Assembly (NCBI GenBank): GCA_946187325.1
Contig: CAMHQC010000002.1
Coordinates: forward strand, 88,606 to 152,605
DNA: 64,000 bases
Reading direction: 5' to 3'
Origin: an uncultured Clostridia bacterium
GTDB taxonomy: Bacteria > Bacillota > Clostridia > Oscillospirales > Acutalibacteraceae
The translations under genes were made by a program, and so were the position numbers. Under the pieces are notes generated by a model. That model made no database searches, was not told where the DNA came from, and saw only the letters and a program-made list of their open reading frames with translations. Shown in pieces: positions 58,878 through 64,000 of the stretch. How positions within the stretch are numbered: the first letter of the stretch is position 1; every line of letters begins with the position of its first letter.

Positions 58878-59846
58878 ATGGAAAAGAAGAAAATTGCCGT
58901 ATTAACCAGCGGAGGAGACGCTCCGGGTATGAATGCCGCGGTGAGAGCGGTTGTACGTTCAGCTATTGCTAAAGGAATGGACGTTTACGGAGTTTATCGC
59001 GGATATAACGGACTTTTAAACGGTGACGTTGAAAAAATGAATCTTCGTTCCGTATCCGATATAATCGGAAACGGCGGTACTATGCTCTATACCGCGAGAA
59101 GCGAGGAGTTTAAAACACTTGCAGGTCAGAAAAAGGCTGCTAAACATTGTCAGGAATTAGGAATAAGCGGCGTTGTAGTTATCGGAGGCGACGGTTCCTT
59201 CGCGGGAGCGAGAGCGCTTACAAACGCAGGCGTTAACTGTATCGGTGTTCCGGGTACTATCGATAACGATATCGCTTGCTCCGAATATACAATCGGTTTC
59301 GATACCGCTATGAATACCGCTATCGATATGATTGATAAAATTCGTGATACAGCTCAGTCGCATGACCGTTGCTCAATTGTTGAGGTTATGGGACGCCGTT
59401 GCGGAGATATCGCGCTACAGGTAGGTATTTCCTGCGGAGCTACCGCGATTTTAGTTCCCGAGGTTGAACACGATATCGAAAGAGATGTTATCTCTCGTAT
59501 TATAGATACCCAAAAAACAGGTAAAAAACATTTTATCATAGTTGTAGCCGAGGGCGTCGGCGGTGTTGACGATTTGGCTAAATATGTTGAGAAACGTCTT
59601 AATATCGAAACCCGAGCTACTATTCTCGGACATGTACAGCGCGGAGGTTCTCCGACTTTAAGAGACAGAGTTGTAGCTTCTATTATGGGACATAAGGCTG
59701 TTGACCTCTTGGCTGAAGGTAAGGGAAACAGAGTTGTCGCTATGAAAGAGGGCAAGGTTGTCGATTACGATATCACCGAGGCTTTAGATATGCCCAGAGT
59801 ATTCAACAAAGATTTATTCGATATCGCTAAAACACTTTCTATTTAA
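58878..59846 (+). CDS. pfkA: ATP-dependent 6-phosphofructokinase
   Basis: The 322-residue enzyme is full length for bacterial ATP-PFK. It has LTSGGDAPGMNAAVRAVV, GGDGSFAGA (ATP site; Gly at the ATP/PPi-discriminating position as in ATP-dependent enzymes), and PGTIDNDIACSEYTIGFDTAMNT with the catalytic Asp. It commits fructose-6-phosphate to glycolysis. It has its own promoter and terminator. PEPCK and PFK in one window cover opposite ends of glycolytic flux. Confidence 0.97.
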   Translation: MEKKKIAVLTSGGDAPGMNAAVRAVVRSAIAKGMDVYGVYRGYNGLLNGDVEKMNLRSVSDIIGNGGTMLYTARSEEFKTLAGQKKAAKHCQELGISGVVVIGGDGSFAGARALTNAGVNCIGVPGTIDNDIACSEYTIGFDTAMNTAIDMIDKIRDTAQSHDRCSIVEVMGRRCGDIALQVGISCGATAILVPEVEHDIERDVISRIIDTQKTGKKHFIIVVAEGVGGVDDLAKYVEKRLNIETRATILGHVQRGGSPTLRDRVVASIMGHKAVDLLAEGKGNRVVAMKEGKVVDYDITEALDMPRVFNKDLFDIAKTLSI

Positions 59847-59852
59847 TAAAGA

Positions 59853-59880
59853 AAAGCGCAATATTTATATATTGCGCTTT
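59853..59880 (+). terminator. Terminator after pfkA
   Basis: AAAGCGCAATAT and ATATTGCGCTTT form a 12-bp stem with loop TTAT, 7 bases past the stop. Confidence 0.9.
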
Positions 59881-59906
59881 AATTTTACACTTTAATTATG
59901 CGGGTT

Positions 59907-61205
59907 ATTATGGACAATAAGGAAATTATTTATTTTGGATTAGCTTTTGAAAAATTTGATATTCTTGATTTTTCCGAGGACTTTTTCGCGGGCGTACGCT
60001 CTAATTACTTTAACAGCGATTATGAGCCTCAGAACAACCGTTGCGTACAGTATGTGGACGATGTTGAATACACCTTCGTTTACAGTATGAAAAAGAACGC
60101 TCAGTTGAGCTGGAAGGTTAACAAGAATAAAATCGTTTATCAGGGAGCCGAAAAGGTTAACGAAAATTGTTACAGGGTTAACACTTACGATAATACCGGC
60201 TTTATATTTAAAAGGTTCTATTTTAATATGGAGCATATCTGGATTAAAAGCGAGTATTATAATAAGGATGGTAAAAAGCCCGAGTATGTACTTTATCCGT
60301 CCAAGGTAGACGATAAGGATGTTATTGTAAAAATTCACAATAAAAGCGATTCAGCCGTAGAATCTTATCTATATCCTAAAACCGAAATGCCCGAGGACGG
60401 TGATTATTCTGTACTGGCTTTTACAAACAGCGGATTTTTATATTTCAACTCCGTTCCTAATAATAAATTTATTTCCAAAACAGTTATTAAGGACGACTCC
60501 GTAAACAATTTAGGCGGTTTTGATTTCGACAGCGTTGACTTTAATCTTAATCGCAACCTAAATACCACATTTGATATTTCCGAGGCTGAGTATCTTGATG
60601 ATAAAAACGGCAAGCCTTTTTATGAAATTACAAATAAAAAGTTTAACGAAGAACCAGGGGTTGAGGAAAAGAATAACGATGAGGATGTTAAAATATATGA
60701 CAGTATACCCGAAAAATCTCCGTCGGATGTAGTGATTAAGAGCAACGGCGAAAAGTACCGCTACTTCGGCGAGCTTGACGAGAATAATAAACGCTCGGGT
60801 TACGGACGAACTGTAACTCCCGAGGGAACTACCGCTTACGAGGGCGGTTACTATAACGATAAGCGTAACGGTTTCGGTACTTTTTATTTTAAAAACGGAA
60901 AGGTTAATTATGTAGGAAACTGGAGCGATAACCTCAGAAACGGCTTCGGAGTAGGATTTAGAGGTTCAGACGGCTCGTCGCATATCGGTAAATGGTTCGA
61001 TAATACTCCCAACGGTATAGGCGCAAGGTTCGACAGAAACGGCGATTTCTTATTCCTCGGCGAGTATTTTAACGGCAAAAAGCAGGGTAAAGGTATCACT
61101 GTTGACGATGACGGCTCGTTTGTCGTATCTATATTTGAGGACGACGAGGTTAAGGAGTCTTATAAAATAGACGATTTAATTAAAGGAATTTCTGAGAAAG
61201 AATAG
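59907..61205 (+). CDS. MORN-repeat protein
   Basis: The C-terminal third (about 290-415) has MORN-type repeats, YFGELDENNKRSGYGR, YEGGYYNDKRNGFGTF, YVGNWSDNLRNGFGVG, HIGKWFDNTPNGIGAR and FLGEYFNGKKQGKGI, each with the Y/F-x-G-x(W/Y/F) core. The N-terminal 240 residues are a Tyr/Asn/Asp-rich domain with no recognised family. There is no signal peptide, so it is probably cytosolic. MORN proteins bind membranes or proteins. It starts at 59907 (or ATG 59898), with a weak ribosome site, just behind the pfkA terminator. Confidence 0.85.
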   Translation: MMDNKEIIYFGLAFEKFDILDFSEDFFAGVRSNYFNSDYEPQNNRCVQYVDDVEYTFVYSMKKNAQLSWKVNKNKIVYQGAEKVNENCYRVNTYDNTGFIFKRFYFNMEHIWIKSEYYNKDGKKPEYVLYPSKVDDKDVIVKIHNKSDSAVESYLYPKTEMPEDGDYSVLAFTNSGFLYFNSVPNNKFISKTVIKDDSVNNLGGFDFDSVDFNLNRNLNTTFDISEAEYLDDKNGKPFYEITNKKFNEEPGVEEKNNDEDVKIYDSIPEKSPSDVVIKSNGEKYRYFGELDENNKRSGYGRTVTPEGTTAYEGGYYNDKRNGFGTFYFKNGKVNYVGNWSDNLRNGFGVGFRGSDGSSHIGKWFDNTPNGIGARFDRNGDFLFLGEYFNGKKQGKGITVDDDGSFVVSIFEDDEVKESYKIDDLIKGISEKE

Positions 61206-61241
61206 TATAATATAAAAAATAATGTAAATAATAGCGTAGGT

Positions 61242-61409
61242 GATTAGTTTGAAAGTTCACACTAATCAAGTCTGTATCACCCGTTCGGTTTGTCTTAATC
61301 GGCAACGAGCGACGGTTTAATCGCCGTTTACGCTTTATCTGCCCACGGTTAGAGTGTAAGGAAAACTTTATTATTGATTTGTGGGCAGAAAGGCTATGGC
61401 ATTATTATG
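61242..61409 (+). promoter_or_regulatory. Repeated structured element, copy C (before the lipoprotein)
   Basis: Parts in the same order as copy A: P0 around TTAGT/ACTAA (61243-61264); P1, CGTTC/GAGCG (61282-61286, 61307-61311); P2, ACGGT-TTAATC-GCCGT (61312-61327); helix a, TTACGCTT (61328-61335) with GAGTGTAA (61352-61359); helix b, TCTGCCCAC (61338-61346) with GTGGGCAGA (61381-61389), a perfect 9 bp. GAAAGG (61388-61393) starts inside helix b. Then ATG (61396), MALL and a TGA that overlaps the lipoprotein ATG at 61407. Confidence 0.75.
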
Positions 61410-61664
61410 AAAAGATTAATAGCAGCTATTATTATTTCGATTATTTCACTATGTTCATTCACAGCCTGCGGTATGGTTAAAGACGCCGCCGACGGCGCTG
61501 AAGAAATGATGACCGACGCTGCCGACGGAGCGGGGGAAATGATGACAGACGTTTCCAAGGGCGTTTCCAGGGCGGCATCTGATGTTATGGACAATAACAA
61601 CGGTCACGTCGACGATAACGACGGTATAATCGGTAACGATGATAAAGAAAATACAAACGATTAA
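61407..61664 (+). CDS. Small lipoprotein with acidic repeats
   Basis: The 85-residue protein has a signal (RLIAAIIISIISLCSFTAC; lipobox FTAC with Cys21), then a short acidic repeat (DAADGAEEMMTDAADGAGEMMTD), and an Asp/Asn-rich tail. It should be anchored outside the membrane. The function is unknown. Translation starts by overlap with a four-codon leader (ATGA) inside repeated element copy C. A terminator follows. Confidence 0.75.
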   Translation: MKRLIAAIIISIISLCSFTACGMVKDAADGAEEMMTDAADGAGEMMTDVSKGVSRAASDVMDNNNGHVDDNDGIIGNDDKENTND

Positions 61665-61694
61665 AAAACAGCAAGCTTGAATGCTTGCTGTTTT
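61665..61694. terminator. Bidirectional terminator (lipoprotein and sigE)
   Basis: AAAACAGCAAGC and GCTTGCTGTTTT form a 12-bp stem with a six-base loop between convergent genes. Confidence 0.9.
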
Positions 61695-61697
61695 CGT

Positions 61698-62399
61698 TTA
61701 GACGATTTTTTCTAAATCCTTTTTAAGACGTTTGATTATTTTCTTTTCGAGACGTGATATGTACGACTGTGATATACCTAAAAAATCCGCTACTTCCTTT
61801 TGTGTATGTTCTTTTTTACCGTTAAGTCCGAACCTCAGTTCCATTATTAAAGCTTCACGCTCGTTGAGATTAGATACGGCTTTTAGTAATTGGCTGCACT
61901 CAAGTTCTGTTTCGATATCCCGGTTGATTATATCAGGATCCGAGCCGAGTATATCACATAACAAAAGCTCATTTCCGTCCCAGTCGGTGTTTAGAGGTTC
62001 GTCTATACTTATCTCGTTTTTTAACTGACTGCTTTTTCTTAAAAACATCAGTATCTCGTTTTCAATACATCTTGAAGCGTATGTCGCGATTTTAATATTT
62101 TTATCGGGATTAAATGTATTGACCGCTTTTATAAGTCCGATAGTTCCTATGGAAATTAAATCCTCTATATTAGCTCCCGCGCTTTCAAAACGCTTCGCTA
62201 TATATACTACAAGCCGTAAGTTATGCACAATAAGCTTCTCTTTTGATTTTTCATTACCGTTTTTAATTTCGTTGATGACTTCGGCTTCTTCTTGTTTTGT
62301 TAGAGGAGGCGGCAGGGAATCGCTGCCGCCGATATAAAACACCTGGTCGTCGGTTATAAATAATTTTAATATAAAATTCTTGATGTCGTTGAGCTTCAT
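61698..62399 (-). CDS. sigE: Sporulation sigma factor SigE (pro-sigma-E)
   Basis: The 233-residue protein is close to B. subtilis SigE throughout: a pro-sequence ending [17 protein letters not shown] (cut by SpoIIGA), region 2 ([40 protein letters not shown]), region 2.4 ([18 protein letters not shown]), and region 4 ([28 protein letters not shown]). SigE directs early mother-cell transcription. spoIIGA lies directly upstream (4-base gap), as in other spore formers. A SigE-like site precedes sipL-spoIVA in this window. Confidence 0.98.
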   Translation of the reverse strand: MKLNDIKNFILKLFITDDQVFYIGGSDSLPPPLTKQEEAEVINEIKNGNEKSKEKLIVHNLRLVVYIAKRFESAGANIEDLISIGTIGLIKAVNTFNPDKNIKIATYASRCIENEILMFLRKSSQLKNEISIDEPLNTDWDGNELLLCDILGSDPDIINRDIETELECSQLLKAVSNLNEREALIMELRFGLNGKKEHTQKEVADFLGISQSYISRLEKKIIKRLKKDLEKIV

Positions 62400-62403
62400 T
62401 ATA

Positions 62404-63207
62404 TCATTCCTTTATTAATTCTACAGGTACTAAACCCTTTATGTTACCGCTAAAAATGTTGTCGGATAAACCGAAATATATTTCTTCGTTTATAGGCTTA
62501 TCGTCAATAAACACTTTTTCCGCTTTATATCCCTTAAGTATTCCTTTACCGCCGAGACTATTGTATGGAATAATTCTCATATTCGACATATTATTCGCCT
62601 CAAATTCACTTTTATCTACTATAATTACATTATCATTCGAAAAAGGCTCCTTTACGTTACAACCGCTATCGACCTTGCATTTAATATTATATTCTTTATT
62701 GGAATAATAAATTTTTACATTATGTATTAAATTTGAACATGAGTTGTTTTTAAACAGCTTCTTAAAAGCGAAAAGAATAATATATATGATTAAAGTTAAA
62801 ACTATAAGCAGTAAGGGCGATATATTAAAATATACCGCGTTATTTATAATGACTATTCCGTTCGGCTTAAAAACGTTGTAGAAGGCGATTAAAGCTCCCG
62901 AATATAAAAACGTGATTATAACGAGAATTACCGTGTTTTTTATAAATCTCTGTTTATTTTTATATCCGAACGAGATTATTGAAGATAAAGCTAACGTAAA
63001 TACATTAAAAAATATATTTATCGGAAAATGATTAAAAGGCAAAAACGCGGTAAAACTAAGTATAGCGCCCGTCAAAGCTCCCAATAGTAATCGGGTGTAG
63101 CTTACAGGTGAGTGTATAATTCTTTTAACACATAATAAGAGTAAAAAATCTACAAACATATTTATAAAGAAAAATACATCAGCGTAAATAGTCTGCAAAT
63201 CAATCAC
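62404..63207 (-). CDS. spoIIGA: Pro-sigma-E processing aspartic protease SpoIIGA
   Basis: The 267-residue protein has five N-terminal membrane segments and a C-terminal protease domain with [12 protein letters not shown] holding the catalytic Asp (DSG motif; C replaces the usual N in DSGN). It cuts the SigE pro-sequence in the mother cell after a forespore signal. The start is GTG 63207, or TTG 63198 with AAAGGGTG at better spacing. It is co-transcribed with sigE. Confidence 0.93.
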   Translation of the reverse strand: MIDLQTIYADVFFFINMFVDFLLLLCVKRIIHSPVSYTRLLLGALTGAILSFTAFLPFNHFPINIFFNVFTLALSSIISFGYKNKQRFIKNTVILVIITFLYSGALIAFYNVFKPNGIVIINNAVYFNISPLLLIVLTLIIYIILFAFKKLFKNNSCSNLIHNVKIYYSNKEYNIKCKVDSGCNVKEPFSNDNVIIVDKSEFEANNMSNMRIIPYNSLGGKGILKGYKAEKVFIDDKPINEEIYFGLSDNIFSGNIKGLVPVELIKE

Positions 63208-63218
63208 CCTTTACGGCT

Positions 63219-63251
63219 ATTATCTCATTAACAGCATGTAAAGAGTGTCAG
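63219..63251 (-). promoter_or_regulatory. Possible spoIIG-type promoter with long spacer
   Basis: On the minus strand CTGACA (63246-63251) and GATAAT (63219-63224) are 21 bases apart. B. subtilis spoIIG has an overlong 22-base spacer and needs Spo0A; this layout is similar. Spo0A boxes were not clearly found. Confidence 0.35.
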
Positions 63252-63267
63252 AAAATGGGGGAGTATT

Positions 63268-63354
63268 ATGGTTTTTAGTGTAGTATTGGGAGTTTTTATA
63301 GGTTCGTTTATCGGAGTAGGTACTATGAGTATATTAAATTATTTTTGGAGGTAA
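63268..63354 (+). CDS. Micro-ORF, small membrane peptide
   Basis: A 28-residue ORF (MVFSVVLGVFIGSFIG...) has a strong GGGGGAG ribosome site and one hydrophobic stretch (2-22) ending NYFWR. Its stop overlaps the ribosome site of the next ORF (GGAGG). It is divergent from spoIIGA, 60 bases apart. The function is unknown. Confidence 0.5.
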   Translation: MVFSVVLGVFIGSFIGVGTMSILNYFWR

Positions 63355-63356
63355 TT

Positions 63357-63512
63357 ATGAAAAAGGAAAATTCTGATAATAAAACCAAAGGAACAAAAAA
63401 CGAGAAATCTGTAGTGGAGTTTATAAACGGTTTAGTTGACAAGGTTCAAAGCTTCACCGATGAAAAGCTGGACAAGCTTGAGGAAAAGTTTAACGAATAT
63501 ACTATTGATTAA
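63357..63512 (+). CDS. Small charged hypothetical protein
   Basis: A 51-residue hydrophilic ORF (MKKENSDNKTKGTKNEK...) with a perfect GGAGG site and a predicted amphipathic helix (19-47, VVEFINGLVDKVQSF). It is coupled to the 28-residue membrane peptide upstream and ends at a terminator. The pair may form a complex. No family is recognised. Confidence 0.6.
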   Translation: MKKENSDNKTKGTKNEKSVVEFINGLVDKVQSFTDEKLDKLEEKFNEYTID

Positions 63513-63528
63513 TATTTCGGGTAAAAGA

Positions 63529-63557
63529 AAAAGCTGTTGTTTTACGCAACAGCTTTT
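63529..63557. terminator. Terminator between the micro-ORFs and degV
   Basis: AAAAGCTGTTG and CAACAGCTTTT form an 11-bp stem with a 7-base loop between convergent genes. Confidence 0.9.
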
Positions 63558-63568
63558 GTAGTAGTTTA

Positions 63569-64000
63569 TTACATCTGAATATTTCTCTCGCCTGTAAACG
63601 CTAACGCTAACATACCCGTTCCTACGTGAGTTCCGATAACAGGACCGATTTCTAAAATCTCAACATCCTTCACAAGACCTTTAATCTTCTTTTTAAGCTC
63701 CTTAGCGCCTTCTATATTATCCGCGTGTCCGATAAAAACGGTCTGTTTGCCGTAATCGAATCCGTCTCTCTGCATTTTTTTGATTAAAGCGTCATAAACA
63801 TTATTAGCGCCTCTGACTTTACCTACGTTTACAAGCTTTCCGTCGTCGTCAAGGCTCAGCATAGGCTTAATCTGTAACGCTTTAGCGAATGTCGCCGTTA
63901 CGGCAGAGATACGTCCGCCTCTCTTCAAGTGTTCAATATCGTCAACTACAAACCAGTGGCATACGTTAAATTTAAGGCTTTCGGTATATTCAGCGAGCTC
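63569..64000 (-). CDS. DegV-family fatty-acid-binding protein, C-terminal part
   Basis: The frame is open from the window edge (64000, ELAEYTESLK...) to the stop at 63569, 143 residues. HWFVVDDIEHLKRGGRIS is the DegV signature (HWFxVDDLxHLKRGGRIS), and the rest (QIKPMLSLDDDGKLVNVGKVRG; HADNIEGAKEL; IGPVIGTHVGTGMLALAFTG) fits the C-terminal half. DegV/FakB proteins bind fatty acids for FakA kinase. The N-terminal half lies outside the window. Confidence 0.93.
   Translation of the reverse strand, partial: ELAEYTESLKFNVCHWFVVDDIEHLKRGGRISAVTATFAKALQIKPMLSLDDDGKLVNVGKVRGANNVYDALIKKMQRDGFDYGKQTVFIGHADNIEGAKELKKKIKGLVKDVEILEIGPVIGTHVGTGMLALAFTGERNIQM

Noticed and set aside
61206..61211. TATAAT as a promoter for the lipoprotein
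   Set aside because: No acceptable -35 lies 15-19 bases upstream, and it falls just after the MORN stop in AT-rich sequence.
1..64000. tRNA, rRNA, CRISPR, transposase or prophage genes
   Set aside because: I looked for T-loop signatures, regular spaced repeats and transposase or phage structural proteins and saw none, although small degenerate remnants could escape reading by eye.

Overview
The window reads as a chromosomal segment of an endospore-forming, low-to-moderate-GC anaerobic Firmicute, most likely a Ruminococcus-like member of the Oscillospiraceae. Three things point there. Sporulation genes are numerous (spoVM, a sipL-like gene, spoIVA, sigE, spoIIGA, yabP, yabQ, gerA- and gerB-type genes). 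There is a secreted protein with a type I dockerin, as in cellulosome or amylosome bacteria. Several gene orders are classic Clostridia clusters. I saw no rRNA, tRNA, CRISPR array, transposase or prophage.

Layout. 1-8.5 kb: small Cys-rich proteins, ATP-dependent PEP carboxykinase, then on the minus strand a rex-acyltransferase pair, an aconitase-isocitrate dehydrogenase operon and a YczE-like membrane protein. 8.5-16.7 kb: typA and an exonuclease; a small operon behind two LexA-like palindromes with a possible small RNA just upstream; pgeF; a secreted beta-helix protein; a pseudouridine synthase. 16.9-26.9 kb: spoVM, the dockerin protein, a metal ABC transporter with a Fur/Zur-type operator, sipL-spoIVA behind a SigE-like promoter, orphan oadG-oadB, and an orphan cpsC-cpsD tyrosine kinase pair. 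27-34.5 kb: an aminotransferase, secD-secF with an unusual leader, DUF421/DUF4363, and spore germination genes.

34.6-59.8 kb is an almost unbroken plus-strand run: hprK-murB-rapZ-whiA, xseB-ispA-dxs-tlyA-nadK-argR-recN-recJ-relA-dtd, an MBL hydrolase, hemZ, then the yabM-mazG-(hup)-rqcP-yabP-yabQ-divIC-yabR block, an RNA methyltransferase and pfkA. From 59.9 kb: a MORN-repeat protein, a small lipoprotein, and sigE-spoIIGA (minus strand) divergent from two micro-ORFs. The right edge cuts a degV gene.

The most striking find is a repeated, structured intergenic element present three times (49857-50021, about 55955-56051, 61242-61409). Two hairpins lead into an H-type pseudoknot whose last strand abuts the Shine-Dalgarno GAAAGG and a start codon. 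Both pseudoknot helices are kept by compensatory changes although the downstream genes (MBL hydrolase, yabP, a lipoprotein) are unrelated. It looks like an undescribed cis-acting RNA or a mobile element carrying its own translation start. Second-tier finds are the SOS-like small operon at 11.4-12.1 kb, Rex-like sites before pckA and aconitase, the Zur-like operator at 18.8 kb, and two mutually exclusive stems before secD.

The genes link into themes. Redox and central carbon: Rex, PEPCK, aconitase/IDH, PFK. Spore envelope assembly: SigE and its protease SpoIIGA, the SpoVM-SpoIVA-SipL coat base, YabP/YabQ. Stress and stringent response: RelA, LexA-like sites, RecN/RecJ. Envelope and isoprenoid synthesis: MurB, IspA, Dxs, YabM.
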